Source: JABSQH01 sp039177505 (lineage in GTDB: Bacteria; Actinomycetota; Acidimicrobiia; Acidimicrobiales; Ilumatobacteraceae). Taken from it: a stretch of DNA of 64,000 nucleotides. Of this stretch, positions 1 through 9,554 are shown in pieces (within the stretch, counting starts at the first letter, position 1; every line of letters begins with the position of its first letter). Position numbers and translations under genes: made by a program. Location of the stretch: contig JBCDFR010000002.1 in assembly GCA_039177505.1 (NCBI GenBank), positions 103,435-167,434 of the forward strand, written 5' to 3'. The notes under the pieces are model-generated. The model had not been told where the DNA came from. It saw nothing but the letters and a program-made list of their open reading frames with translations, and ran no database searches.

Positions 1-326
1 AGCAGGCGTGGCCGGCATACAACTGGATGGGCGTCGCCAAGTCGGCACTGCAGAGCGTGTCGCGCTATCTCGCCAAAGACCTCGGCCCGCAGGGCATCCG
101 CTCGAACCTTGTCGCCGCCGGGCCGATCAAGACGGTCGCGGCCCGCTCGATCCCCGGGTTCGCGAAGTTCGAAGACGTATGGGACGAGCGCGCACCGCTC
201 GGCTGGGAAGTGACCGATGCCGAGCCGGTCGCTCGCGCCTTCGTAGCACTGCTCTCCGACTGGTTCCCGGCAACAACCGGCGAGATCGTGCACGTCGACG
301 GTGGCTACCACGCCATTGGTGCGTAG
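1..326 (+). CDS. fabI: Enoyl-ACP reductase, InhA/FabI type (3' part only)
   Basis: The reading frame is open from the left edge and stops at 324-326, so only about the last 107 residues are present. The fragment carries the SDR active-site stretch Tyr-Asn-Trp-Met-x-Val-Ala-Lys, then RSNLVAAGPI and a C-terminal LLSDWxPATTGEI...VDGG. This closely follows mycobacterial InhA rather than generic SDR enzymes. Family knowledge: NADH-dependent reduction of the 2,3-enoyl-ACP double bond in type II fatty acid synthesis, in the cytoplasm. The ATG at 27 is internal, because homology continues upstream of it. A nested inverted repeat follows about 75 bp downstream and may end its transcript. Confidence 0.88.
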   Translation, partial: QAWPAYNWMGVAKSALQSVSRYLAKDLGPQGIRSNLVAAGPIKTVAARSIPGFAKFEDVWDERAPLGWEVTDAEPVARAFVALLSDWFPATTGEIVHVDGGYHAIGA

Positions 327-401
327 CGCCGAGGCGGCGCCGTTCGCCTCGCGGGCGCGACGAACTCTGACTATGCTCGAGCCCCACCGGAGTTGGGATC
401 A

Positions 402-453
402 GCGGCGTTTAACGAGACCGCCGGTCTCTTTATAGGCGCATCCAAAACGCCGC
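402..453. repeat. Nested inverted repeat between fabI-like gene and DUF255 gene
   Basis: Outer arms GCGGCGTTT (402-410) and AAACGCCGC (445-453) are perfect 9-bp complements. Inside them, GAGACC (414-419) and GGTCTC (423-428) form a 6-bp hairpin with a 3-nt loop, followed directly by TTTATA. The inner hairpin plus T-rich run could be an intrinsic terminator for the upstream gene. The outer pair could form an alternative longer stem. The TATAGG at 431-436 could also serve as a -10 box for the next gene. Function is inferred; the symmetry is directly visible. The rest of the 327-533 gap shows nothing else. Confidence 0.6.
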
Positions 454-533
454 CGACTGGGCCTGGTGCGCCCCCCATCGATGGCGGTGAGTGCGTCGGT
501 CCCTCCAACGTTGGCGCCGATACCCTCAGCGCG

Positions 534-2606
534 GTGAACCGACTCGGCTCGGAAACCTCCCCGTATCTCCGCCAGCACAAAGACAATCCGGTCGATTGGT
601 ACGCGTGGGGTGACGACGCATTCGCAGCCGCCCGCGAGCGCAACGTGCCGATTCACCTCTCTGTTGGCTACTCGGCCTGCCACTGGTGCCACGTGATGGC
701 TCACGAGTGCTTCGAAGACGCCGAGGTCGCCACGAAGATGAACGAGTTGTTCGTCAACGTCAAGGTCGACCGCGAGGAGCGCCCCGACGTCGACGCGCTG
801 TACATGGACGCAGTGCAAGCATTGACCGGGCGGGGTGGATGGCCCATGACGGTGTTCCTCACGCCCGACGGCAAACCCTTCTACGGCGGGACCTACTTCC
901 CCAAAGATGCGTTCTTGAAGCTGCTCGACGCCATCGATGACGTGTACCGCAACAAGCCCGACGACGTCGCCCAGAACACGGGTGCGCTGGTGAGGGCGCT
1001 CGACGCCACCGCCTCGATGCGCCCCGCCGATGAACTCCCCGGCACCGACGAGCTGAACCATGCCATCCGCACACTGGGAAGCGCGTTCGACGCCGAGTGG
1101 GGCGGCTTCGGCAAAGCGCCGAAGTTCCCGTCGACGTTCAACCTCGAGTTGATGCTGCGGGCCTACATGTCGACCGCACAAGACGCGCCCAAAGAGATCG
1201 TCACGAAGAGTCTCGACGCGATGTGTTCGGGCGGGATGTACGACCATCTCGGTGGCGGCTTCGCCAGGTACTCCACTGATCGCGAGTGGTTGGTGCCGCA
1301 CTTCGAGAAGATGCTCTACGACCAAGCGCTGATGGTCGGCACGTACCTCCATGCGGTGATCGTGCTCGGGAAGCCGGCGTGGCGTCAGGTCATCGCCGAA
1401 ACCATCGACTACGTGTTGTCGACCCTGCGCCACCCCGACGGCGGCTTCTACTCCGCCGAAGATGCCGATTCCCTCGACGGCAAGGGCAACTCGGTCGAAG
1501 GGGTGTTCTACACCTGGACTCCCCGCGAGATCCGCGCTGTGCTTGCGGCGGCTGCACCCCAGACCGAGCGCAAGCTCGCCGATGCCGACGCCGTCATCGA
1601 GTGGTTCGGCATCACCGATGACGGCAACTTCGAGAACTCAGGCCGCTCGATCCCCAATCGGATGCATGCGTCGGGTGAACTCGCTCGCTCGCAAGAGATG
1701 CAGAACGCAGCGATGGTCTTGCACGTGGCCCGGGCCACTCGGCCTCGGCCCGGACTCGACGACAAGGTCCTCACCGAGTGGAACGCCCTCTTCTTGTCGG
1801 CGCTAGCACAGGCGGCTGCGGTGTTCGCCCGTTCCGACTGGCTCGAGGCGGCGATTGCCAACGGCGAGTTCCTGCTCCGCGAGCTGCGCCGCGACGACGG
1901 TCGCTGGTACCGAAGTTGGCAAGCTGATGGCGACCCGCCGGCTCGCCATGATGCACTGGCGGCCGACCACGCGGCTCTGATCGATGCCTTCACCCGTCTC
2001 GCCGAAGCGAGCGGCGAAGCACGATGGATCGACGCTGCCGTCGACACCGCCGAGACGATGCTCACTTGGTTCTGGGACCCAGACCACGGCGGCCTCTACA
2101 CCACGGCCGAAGACGCCGAGGAGCTCGTCGTGCGCCAAAAAGACATCGGCGACAACGCCACCCCCTCGGCGAACTCTCAAGCGGCGCTTGCGCTGTATCG
2201 GCTCGCGGCGCTCACCGGGGAGCAGCGTTATGCACACCAAGCCGATCGCATCTTGCAGCTGCTCGCTCCCCAGATGAAGGAGAAGGTGGGGCTGTTCTCG
2301 AACGCACTCCTCGCTGCCGACCTCCGTCGGCGCGGTACCACCGAAGTCGCCGTCGTCGGCGATCGCTCCGATCTGGTGCGGCTGGCTCATGCCATCTGGC
2401 GCCCCGACATGGTGCTCGCGTGGGGGGAGCCGTACGACTCGCCGTTGTGGGAAGACCGCAACGATGGGTTCGCCTACGTCTGCCGCGACTATGCCTGCCA
2501 GGCGCCCCAGGACACCGTCGAGGGGTTCGCTGGGGCACTCACGGGGCGCAAAGTCACCGTGCAGCAGGTCGACGGCGGTATCGCCCTCGTCGCCGACGAC
2601 GGCTGA
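534..2606 (+). CDS. DUF255 thioredoxin-like / six-hairpin glycosidase-like protein (YyaL/SPATA20 family)
   Basis: The 690-residue protein opens with the family hallmark NRLGSETSPYLRQHKDNPVDW. A thioredoxin-like active-site motif follows, Cys49-His-Trp-Cys52 within SACHWCHVM, then an alpha/alpha-barrel region (residues ~170-660) of the N-acylglucosamine 2-epimerase/six-hairpin type. I chose the GTG at 534 because it sits right before the conserved N terminus and gives the usual ~690-residue length; the frame runs open to a TTG at 393, but that stretch looks non-coding. The family is widespread, and its biochemical role is still not firmly known. It ends 22 bp from the convergent YdbT-like gene. 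Confidence 0.9.
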   Translation: MNRLGSETSPYLRQHKDNPVDWYAWGDDAFAAARERNVPIHLSVGYSACHWCHVMAHECFEDAEVATKMNELFVNVKVDREERPDVDALYMDAVQALTGRGGWPMTVFLTPDGKPFYGGTYFPKDAFLKLLDAIDDVYRNKPDDVAQNTGALVRALDATASMRPADELPGTDELNHAIRTLGSAFDAEWGGFGKAPKFPSTFNLELMLRAYMSTAQDAPKEIVTKSLDAMCSGGMYDHLGGGFARYSTDREWLVPHFEKMLYDQALMVGTYLHAVIVLGKPAWRQVIAETIDYVLSTLRHPDGGFYSAEDADSLDGKGNSVEGVFYTWTPREIRAVLAAAAPQTERKLADADAVIEWFGITDDGNFENSGRSIPNRMHASGELARSQEMQNAAMVLHVARATRPRPGLDDKVLTEWNALFLSALAQAAAVFARSDWLEAAIANGEFLLRELRRDDGRWYRSWQADGDPPARHDALAADHAALIDAFTRLAEASGEARWIDAAVDTAETMLTWFWDPDHGGLYTTAEDAEELVVRQKDIGDNATPSANSQAALALYRLAALTGEQRYAHQADRILQLLAPQMKEKVGLFSNALLAADLRRRGTTEVAVVGDRSDLVRLAHAIWRPDMVLAWGEPYDSPLWEDRNDGFAYVCRDYACQAPQDTVEGFAGALTGRKVTVQQVDGGIALVADDG

Positions 2607-2628
2607 TCAGCGGCCCGGCCGAGTACAG

Positions 2629-4137
2629 CTAGACGCCGCCGGTCTCGTCGACTGTGGCCAACACGGCGTCGGTCAACGTCTCGGCGTCGTGTGCGTGTAG
2701 GTCACGCGCCGCGCCGCTGATCGATGGAGCCGCGGTGTCGACGTGGACGTTGCGAACACCGAGACGACGTTGGAACCAGTTGGCCGACATCGTCACACTC
2801 TGGGCCCGCCGACGCGGGACAAGTGTGCGCGTGCGGTTGAGCGCTCCGTTAACGAACACGAGATCGCGCTCGTCGATCAGCCATCGCTCGTGGCGATACG
2901 ACAACAGCGCCCGCCCGAAACGAACCGCCACGATCGAGGCCAGGACCGCACCGCCGATGGCCCACGTCACCGTGGCACGCTCGTTGACATCGACGACGAT
3001 CACGACTGCGGCGACGATGACGACCGCCGATGCAACTGACTGGATCGTGGCCGCGATCAGACGCCGGCGAAGCGACACCGGGGCGACCCGTAGGAGTTCA
3101 GCGTCACTCGGTGCAGCCGTCCCAGCGAGGGTCGGCGCCCACCAACGCCAGCGTCCAACGGGCGCCACGGCGTCGATCAACAGCCGCGCCCCGCCGCTCC
3201 CGCCGCTGACATCGGCGGTGTCGACCCACACCGCCTCGGTACCGAGGCGCCGCGCGACGGGCGAATCGCGCACCGTCATTCCCTGGACGCGCACCAGTGC
3301 GGCCTCCTGCGATCGTCGGCCGAGAATTCCTTGATGCACCCGCACCCGACGTTCCTGCACTTCGCAGCGGAAGCCGATCGCGCGCGATGCCAGCCCGGTC
3401 AATGTCGTCACGGCGAGGATCACCGTGGCCATCGTCGCCAGCGAGATCCAGCCGGCCAACGCAGCGCCGCTGAGCAGATCGAGCACGCTCAGCCCACCGA
3501 CTGCGAGCCACACGCCGACGATGACAGCAACCGCGTCGCCCGTCTCGGTCGCAGTCAGCACCACGCGTGCGAGGTCGCCGCCCGATCGCTCCGCAATCGT
3601 CCGTGGTGCAAGCTGGGGCGGTGGCAACGCATCGGCTGGCCGGTCACCTCCGGCTCGCTGTTGCAGCTCCTGACGCAGTCTCGCTGCGGCATCCCGATCG
3701 ACGAGCCCGACGCTCACTTCGCTGTCGCCGCCGGCTGAACTGACGACCACGGTCTCCAGTCCGAACGCCCTACCGATCAGATCGACCCGCGAGTCGATAG
3801 ACTGGATGCGGCTCCGCGGCATATCGACCGTGTGCCGCCGGAACAAGCCCTCACGCCACCGCAACAACGATTCGTCGACGCAATATCTTGCCGTGACATA
3901 ACGCACGATCACGGGCGCGATCGCAATGATGCCGATGACGAGCTGGATCGTGTCGATCACTCGATTGCCACCGCTGCTGTTGAGGATGAGCAGGAGCCCG
4001 ACGACCACCTGCGGTAACCGTCGAACCAGGTCGCTGAGGATCGTCGCAGGATGCAGGCGCCGCCATCGGTCCGGAGCGCCCGACGCGGCATGACCTCGAC
4101 CGGGCACTGGGTCGTCGGTGTCGGGTTGTGCGCTCAC
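2629..4137 (-). CDS. PH-domain membrane protein, YdbT-like
   Basis: A 502-residue protein with several bacterial PH (bPH2) repeats separated by paired hydrophobic helices. Examples are the helix pair near residues 35-80, a second hydrophobic stretch around 200-245, and a third around 355-400. Tracts such as RHTVDMPRSRIQSIDS and LVPRRRAQSVTMSANWFQRRLG, an Arg-x-x-x-Gln-Ser pattern followed by a Arg-Arg-Leu-Gly strand, are typical of YdbT. Its start overlaps the stop of the YdbS-like gene by four bases (ATGA), so the two are translationally coupled. In Bacillus, the ydbS-ydbT pair has been linked to resistance to antimicrobial peptides. The role here is unknown; membrane location is inferred from the helices. 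Confidence 0.85.
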   Translation of the reverse strand: MSAQPDTDDPVPGRGHAASGAPDRWRRLHPATILSDLVRRLPQVVVGLLLILNSSGGNRVIDTIQLVIGIIAIAPVIVRYVTARYCVDESLLRWREGLFRRHTVDMPRSRIQSIDSRVDLIGRAFGLETVVVSSAGGDSEVSVGLVDRDAAARLRQELQQRAGGDRPADALPPPQLAPRTIAERSGGDLARVVLTATETGDAVAVIVGVWLAVGGLSVLDLLSGAALAGWISLATMATVILAVTTLTGLASRAIGFRCEVQERRVRVHQGILGRRSQEAALVRVQGMTVRDSPVARRLGTEAVWVDTADVSGGSGGARLLIDAVAPVGRWRWWAPTLAGTAAPSDAELLRVAPVSLRRRLIAATIQSVASAVVIVAAVVIVVDVNERATVTWAIGGAVLASIVAVRFGRALLSYRHERWLIDERDLVFVNGALNRTRTLVPRRRAQSVTMSANWFQRRLGVRNVHVDTAAPSISGAARDLHAHDAETLTDAVLATVDETGGV

Positions 4138-4646
4138 TGCGGCCGTTCCAGCGATGTCGGCGCAAGCTCACGACGGACGTGTTCCGCGGCCGCCTCCTCC
4201 ACGTCGCTGAGCACGACAGCGGGCGTATGCGCCCCGGCGGTGCGAACCGTCACGGTAGCGAGCCCACGCCAACGTTGCAGCGGGTTCGTCGCCACCAGCA
4301 CCGACTGGACACGGTCGCGCGGCACACCGGTCCACTCGCGCGTGTACACCCCAGAGCGCATGGCGAACAGGCGTTCATCGAGTCGCCATCCGGTCACCCG
4401 CCACCCCAACCAGAGACCGAATTCCACAACGACCAGCAACACGATGCCGATCATCGCCGGGATCACGCCAACCGCCACCGGTGGGTCGAACTCAGTGCTG
4501 CGACGGACAACGAGGTCGATGGCGGCCGCCAGTGCCACCACGAACACGACCGCCAGCAACCCGCCCATGAGCCGGATCTGCAATGCCGCTCGCGGCAACG
4601 GCTGGAACTCACGGTCGTCCCACATCGACGCTCCCAGTGTGCTCAC
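4134..4646 (-). CDS. PH-domain membrane protein, YdbS-like
   Basis: A 170-residue protein with two adjacent hydrophobic helices (about residues 27-50 and 57-80) and then a single bPH2 domain. The domain contains YTREWTGVPRDRVQSVLVATNPLQRWRG, close to YdbS in size and layout. It is the first gene of the coupled YdbS/YdbT pair and lies 39 bp downstream of the nitroreductase gene on the same strand. It therefore probably belongs to the dnaE-to-ydbT transcript. Family knowledge gives a membrane protein of unknown biochemical role. I see no signal peptide. Confidence 0.85.
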   Translation of the reverse strand: MSTLGASMWDDREFQPLPRAALQIRLMGGLLAVVFVVALAAAIDLVVRRSTEFDPPVAVGVIPAMIGIVLLVVVEFGLWLGWRVTGWRLDERLFAMRSGVYTREWTGVPRDRVQSVLVATNPLQRWRGLATVTVRTAGAHTPAVVLSDVEEAAAEHVRRELAPTSLERPQ

Positions 4647-4685
4647 AATGCAGCCGAGACCGGACAGCGGCCGTCCGATCGGTGC

Positions 4686-5288
4686 TCACCACCCTCCGCG
4701 GTGGATGATCTCTGCCGGCGATCGACGCGACCGCGCAGCGCTGCGCCCCGACTGTTCACCCTCCGCGCGGTGTCCGATCGCGACCGCTCCGAGCAGCTCC
4801 AACTCCTCAGGAACGCCGAGTTCGGCACGTAGGGCCGGCTCACCGCGAAAGACGCCGAAGAACAGCGCTCCGAGCCCGTGATCCTCCGCGGCCAGCAGCA
4901 ACGTCATGACCGCCATCGATGCATCGACCGTCCAGTACGGCACCGGCCACGCAGCGCGGCCAGCACCCAACCCAGTGCGTTCCTTGTCAGGCTCGGAGTA
5001 CCGTTCGACGTACGCGTCCGGGTCTGCGAACGGTAGGGCGATCACCGGAGCCTGGAGCAATTGCTGCCAACGAAACCCGGCTCGGCGCTCGGCGGGCATC
5101 GTGATGTCCCAGAAGCGGGCGGTGTCCGGGCCCTCGAGGACGACGAGATGCCACCCTTGGGTCTTGCCTGCGCTCGGTGCCCGTGCCGCCAGTTCGACCA
5201 TTTCGTCGATCAGCGCCGGTTCGACAGGGGCCGATGCGAAGGCCCGGGTCATTCGCCGACGCCGGACGACGTCGGCGAAGTCGGTCAC
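4686..5288 (-). CDS. Nitroreductase-family flavoprotein
   Basis: The 200-residue protein has the nitroreductase fold signature: an N-terminal RRRMTRAF FMN-phosphate-binding segment, then ELAARAPSAGKTQGWHLVVLEG, and a C-terminal helix AVMTLLLAAEDHGLGALFFGVF. The family uses FMN and NAD(P)H to reduce nitro groups, quinones or related compounds; the physiological substrate cannot be read from sequence. The start overlaps the end of the upstream 218-residue protein by four bases (ATGA), implying coupled translation. The last ~25 residues are basic and probably disordered. Confidence 0.85.
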   Translation of the reverse strand: MTDFADVVRRRRMTRAFASAPVEPALIDEMVELAARAPSAGKTQGWHLVVLEGPDTARFWDITMPAERRAGFRWQQLLQAPVIALPFADPDAYVERYSEPDKERTGLGAGRAAWPVPYWTVDASMAVMTLLLAAEDHGLGALFFGVFRGEPALRAELGVPEELELLGAVAIGHRAEGEQSGRSAARSRRSPAEIIHRGGW

Positions 5289-5941
5289 CGTTTGCCGAGC
5301 TTGACGAGGTCTTCAGCCATGGTCCAGCCGTACACCACCATCGCGCCGCCTTTGTCAGCGGGAATCTCGGCGAACATCTCGACAACGGCGGCATCGAGCT
5401 TGTGCGGCTTGGTCGACTCGTGATCGAGGTACCCGCTCTGTGCGCCCTTCTTGGAGATGAAGCTGTTGGCGTCGTACCCGCCGTCGACTCCGAATCGTTT
5501 CGCCAGACGACGACCCCACGCCCGTTCCTCGCCGACCGCGCGAACACCCGGCGACGGCGTGACCTCGCGCAGATCCTTGAACGCCTCGAGCCCGTCGGCG
5601 GCGACGAAACGAGCCCCGACGACGACGTCTTCGTCGGGAAACGCCATCAGTGCGCGGTGATAGGCCTCGCTGACCAGCCCGCGAAGCACCTGGTCACGGC
5701 GTGACGAGCGACGCACCGACAACAGGCCGATGAGCACGCACGGAGTTCCGCCGATGCGCTCCAGGGTGGAAAATGTGTAGCCGTGGAGCTTGTCACCGAA
5801 CCGCGCAGTGGTGATCAACACCCAATCTTCTTTAGCCTTGGACAGGTGCCCAGCGCTGAACGCCTCCTCCATGGAGGCCAATTCGTCGAGGTCGAAGTCG
5901 GTCAGCGCTGCCGCATCGTTCGTCACAACGTCGAGAGCCAT
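5285..5941 (-). CDS. Conserved protein of unknown function downstream of dnaE
   Basis: I do not recognise this 218-residue soluble protein. I started it at the ATG at 5941, only ten bases after the dnaE stop; the frame extends to 5995, but that would overlap dnaE. The mix of strands and helices, with a stretch ERIGGTPCVLIGLLSV followed by RRDQVLRGLVSEAYHRALMAF and a later ALMAFPDEDVVVGARF, faintly recalls an acyltransferase (GNAT-like) fold, but no acetyl-CoA motif is clear. There are no membrane segments or signal peptide. It is squeezed between dnaE and a nitroreductase with near-zero spacing, so all are likely co-transcribed. Confidence 0.75.
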   Translation of the reverse strand: MALDVVTNDAAALTDFDLDELASMEEAFSAGHLSKAKEDWVLITTARFGDKLHGYTFSTLERIGGTPCVLIGLLSVRRSSRRDQVLRGLVSEAYHRALMAFPDEDVVVGARFVAADGLEAFKDLREVTPSPGVRAVGEERAWGRRLAKRFGVDGGYDANSFISKKGAQSGYLDHESTKPHKLDAAVVEMFAEIPADKGGAMVVYGWTMAEDLVKLGKR

Positions 5942-5951
5942 TCGGGAAAGT

Positions 5952-8900
5952 TTAGAGCAATACCGCCTCGTGACCGAAGGCCATGCGCAACTCACCCACC
6001 GAACGGTCGAGATCGACCCGGAATTCGTCGGCCAACTTGAGCACCGTACCCTGGCCGATATCGACCATCACGATCGAGTCGCCGGGGTGTTCGCGCAAGA
6101 TTCGCTTGAGCCGCTGGATCTTCAGCTCGTCGAGGGCGGCCGAAGGCAGTCGTAACCGCAACGGCGCCGCCGGGCCGTCCGACAAGCCCGACAACACATT
6201 GATCGTTTGGCCGATCAGACCGAACCGGCTCTCGTCGCGCCGGTCGAGACGCCCCTTCACGGCAACGATCAGGTCGTCTTCGAGCTTGTGGCCCTGTTCG
6301 GCGAGCGTGCGCGGGAAGATCGTGACCTCGATCGACGCGTCGAGATCCTCCAGCACGAACACCGCCATCTGGTCGCCGCGCTTGGTGTACTTGCGGGCCA
6401 GGTTGGTGATCACACCACCGACGAGCACCTGAGCGCCGTCTTCCATGTTGCTCAGATCGAGCACCGCGTTGTCGACCTTGCGCTTCAACGCCGACTCGAC
6501 GCCGAACAACGGGTGATCCGACACGTACAACCCGAGCATTTCTTTTTCGTTCCGCAGCTGCTCGGTCTTGTCGAACACGAGATCGGGTATCGGTGTGCGC
6601 TCGTCGAACCCCACTCCGGCGTCGCCATCGGAGTCCTCGCCGCCCCAGTCACCGAACAGGTTCATCACGCCCTTCTCGCGTTCGCGACGACGGCTCACCG
6701 TGGTGTCGATGATCTCCTCGAACACGGTGAGCAGGCCCCGACGAGGATGACCGAGGGTGTCGAATGCGCCGCCTTTGATCAGTGACTCGACCGTACGTTT
6801 GTTGAGTACCGGCTCGGGAACTCGCTCGACGAAGTCGTGGAAACTGGCGAACGGGCCGTTCTCGTCGCGTTCGTCGAGCAACTGAGCGACCAGGCCCGTG
6901 CCGACATTGCGCACCGCTGACAAGCCGAACGTGATCGCTCCTGGGCTTCGGACGGGTAGCGACACGCCGTCGGGTACGTCCGCTGGCTGCAACGCGCCGA
7001 AGTCGGTGCGCGACCGGTTGATGTCGGGCGGCAACACCTTGATCCCCATCGAGCGGCAGTCGGCCAGGTAGATCGCGGCCTTGTCCAGGTTGTTCTTGAC
7101 GCTGGTGAGCAGACACGCGAGGTACTCCACCGGGTAGTGCGCTTTCAAATACGCCGTCTGGTAGGTGACCAGCCCGTAACCGAAGGTGTGGCTCTTGTTG
7201 AACGCGTAGTCGGCGAACGCCTCGATGATGTCGAACAGCTGCCGGCCGAGATCGGTGCCGTATCCGGTGGCTTCGACCCCTTCCTCGAACTTGTCGCGCT
7301 CCTTGGCCATGAGCTCGCGGATCTTCTTGCCGCATGCCTTCCGGAGGTTGTCTGCTTCGGCCAGCGAGTAGCCGGCGAACTTCTGTGCGACACGCATCAC
7401 GCTCTCCTGATAGATCATCAGGCCGAACGTGTCCGAGAGCACCTCCTCGGCATCGGGATGGAAGTACTCGACCGGCGCACGTTCGTTCTTGCGGTCGGCG
7501 TAGTCGTAGTGCATGTTGACGCTCATCGGCCCAGGCCGATACAGCGCCAACACAGCGGACACGTCCTCGAAGGAACTCGGTGCCATCGCTTTCAACAACT
7601 GGCGCATCGGCGGCGACTCCAGCTGAAACACACCGATCGTGTCGCCGCGCGACAGCAGGTCGAACGTCGCCTGGTCGTCGAGGGAGATGTCTTCGATCGA
7701 GAACTCGGGGTCGCGTGCACCGGCGATCATCTCGACCGCATCGGTGATGACGTCGAGGTTGCGCAACCCGAGGAAGTCCATCTTGAGCAGGCCGAGTTCT
7801 TCGACGCCGTGCATCTCGTACTGCGTGACCACCGGTGCGTCGTTGGGATCCTGGCCCGATTCGGGTTTGCGTTGAATCGGCAGGTAGTCGGTGACCGGGT
7901 CCTTGGTGATCACCACCGCGGCCGCGTGGATACCGTCGGAGCGTTTCAGCCCCTCCAGCCCCTTGGCCACGTCGACCACACGCTTGACGTCGGCGTCGGC
8001 GTCGTACATCGCCCGGAGGTCGGCTGCGGCCTTGTATCCGTCGACATACTTCGGATGCTCCTCGAAGCAGTACTTGAGGGGCGTGTCGCGGCCCATCACC
8101 AGTGGTGGCATCGCCTTGGCCACCTTGTCGCCGAGACCGTAGGGGAACCCGAGTACGCGCGCCGCGTCACGCACCGCGTTGCGGGCCTTGATCGTGCCGA
8201 AGGTGATGATCTGGGCGACGTGATCGCGGCCGTAGCGCTCGGCGGCGTAGCGGATCATCTCGTCGCGGTATCGGGAGTCGAAGTCCATGTCGATGTCGGG
8301 CATCGACACGCGGCTCGGGTTGAGGAAGCGCTCGAAAAGCAAGTCGTACCGAATCGGATCGAGATCGGTGATCCACAAGCAGTACGCCACGGCACACCCT
8401 GCGGCGGACCCGCGGCCCGGTCCGACTCGGATGCCGGCGTCGCGGGCATGCCGAATGAGGTCCCAGGTGATCAAGAAGTAGGACGCAAAGCCCATGTCGC
8501 AGATCACCTTGAGCTCGTACGCCAACCGCTCTTGAGCCTCGGGTGACAGCTCCTCGCCCCATCGTTGCTGCGCACCCTCGTAGGTGAGGTGGCGGAGGTA
8601 GGCCGCGTCGTCGTCGAACCCATCCGGAAGCGGGAAGTTGGGCAACTGCGGGTTGCCGAACTCGATCTCGACATTCGCCCGCTCGGCGATCCACAACGAG
8701 TTGTCGCATGCCGTAGGCACCTCGCGGAACAGGTAGCGCATCTCGGCTGCCGACTTGAGGTAGTGCTCGGTCCCCTCAAACTTGAACCGGTTCTGATCCG
8801 AGAGCAGCGCACCGGTTTGCACACACAGCAGCGCGTCGTGCGCTTCGTGGTCGTGTTGGTGCGTGTAGTGGCTGTCGTTCGTCGCCAGCAGCGGTGCGCC

Positions 8901-9533
8901 AAGCTGCTTGGCAATGTTCATCAACTGCGGATTGGTGCGGCGCTGCTCTGCCAGCCCGTGATCTTGCAGCTCGACGAACAGATTGTCGCGTCCAAAGATC
9001 TCCTGCAGCCGCGCCGCCTTCTCCAACGCGCCTCGTTCATCGTCGTTGAGCAAGGACTGCAGTACATGTCCGCCGAGGCACCCGGTGGTGGCAATCAACC
9101 CGTCGGAGTACTTCTCGAGCAGCTCCCAGTCCATCCGCGGCTTGTAGTAGTAGCCCTCCATGAAGGCGAGACTGGCCAGTTGGATCAGGTTGCGGTAACC
9201 CTGGTCGGACTCGGCGAGCAACGTGAGGTGGTAGTAAAGCTTTTTGCCGCCCTCGGTGTCACCGCCCGAGTCGTCGATCCGCCCACGGCGAGCGGGCCGC
9301 TCGCTGCGATGGTCGTGGGCCATGTAGGCCTCGGTACCGATGATCGGCTTGATCCCCTGTTTGCGACACTCCTTGTAGAACTCGAGGGTGCCGTACATGT
9401 TGCCGTGATCGGTGATGCCGATCGCCGGCTGTCCGTCAGAGACTGCCTTGGCGACGAGTTCGTCGAGGCGCGCCGCGCCATCGAGCATCGAGAATTCGGT
9501 ATGGACGTGGAGGTGAGTGAACGAGTCGGCCAT
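5952..9533 (-). CDS. dnaE: DNA polymerase III alpha subunit
   Basis: The 1193-residue catalytic subunit of the replicative polymerase. It starts with the PHP domain (HLHVHTEFSMLDGAARL, with metal-type histidines). The palm motif PDIDMDFDS lies near residues 410-417, with the catalytic aspartates. A fingers/thumb region follows, containing the KSHTFGYGLVTYQTAYLKAHYP stretch (in two parts), then a helix-hairpin-helix and an OB fold near residues 1000-1080 (VLVGGVITNLARKYTKRGD). Length is typical of DnaE1. A 21-bp gap separates it from bpa upstream, and the next gene begins ten bases past its stop. Long open frames on the opposite strand within it are GC shadows. Confidence 0.98.
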   Translation of the reverse strand: MADSFTHLHVHTEFSMLDGAARLDELVAKAVSDGQPAIGITDHGNMYGTLEFYKECRKQGIKPIIGTEAYMAHDHRSERPARRGRIDDSGGDTEGGKKLYYHLTLLAESDQGYRNLIQLASLAFMEGYYYKPRMDWELLEKYSDGLIATTGCLGGHVLQSLLNDDERGALEKAARLQEIFGRDNLFVELQDHGLAEQRRTNPQLMNIAKQLGAPLLATNDSHYTHQHDHEAHDALLCVQTGALLSDQNRFKFEGTEHYLKSAAEMRYLFREVPTACDNSLWIAERANVEIEFGNPQLPNFPLPDGFDDDAAYLRHLTYEGAQQRWGEELSPEAQERLAYELKVICDMGFASYFLITWDLIRHARDAGIRVGPGRGSAAGCAVAYCLWITDLDPIRYDLLFERFLNPSRVSMPDIDMDFDSRYRDEMIRYAAERYGRDHVAQIITFGTIKARNAVRDAARVLGFPYGLGDKVAKAMPPLVMGRDTPLKYCFEEHPKYVDGYKAAADLRAMYDADADVKRVVDVAKGLEGLKRSDGIHAAAVVITKDPVTDYLPIQRKPESGQDPNDAPVVTQYEMHGVEELGLLKMDFLGLRNLDVITDAVEMIAGARDPEFSIEDISLDDQATFDLLSRGDTIGVFQLESPPMRQLLKAMAPSSFEDVSAVLALYRPGPMSVNMHYDYADRKNERAPVEYFHPDAEEVLSDTFGLMIYQESVMRVAQKFAGYSLAEADNLRKACGKKIRELMAKERDKFEEGVEATGYGTDLGRQLFDIIEAFADYAFNKSHTFGYGLVTYQTAYLKAHYPVEYLACLLTSVKNNLDKAAIYLADCRSMGIKVLPPDINRSRTDFGALQPADVPDGVSLPVRSPGAITFGLSAVRNVGTGLVAQLLDERDENGPFASFHDFVERVPEPVLNKRTVESLIKGGAFDTLGHPRRGLLTVFEEIIDTTVSRRREREKGVMNLFGDWGGEDSDGDAGVGFDERTPIPDLVFDKTEQLRNEKEMLGLYVSDHPLFGVESALKRKVDNAVLDLSNMEDGAQVLVGGVITNLARKYTKRGDQMAVFVLEDLDASIEVTIFPRTLAEQGHKLEDDLIVAVKGRLDRRDESRFGLIGQTINVLSGLSDGPAAPLRLRLPSAALDELKIQRLKRILREHPGDSIVMVDIGQGTVLKLADEFRVDLDRSVGELRMAFGHEAVLL

Positions 9534-9554
9534 CGAGTGATTCGTGCGCCTCGA

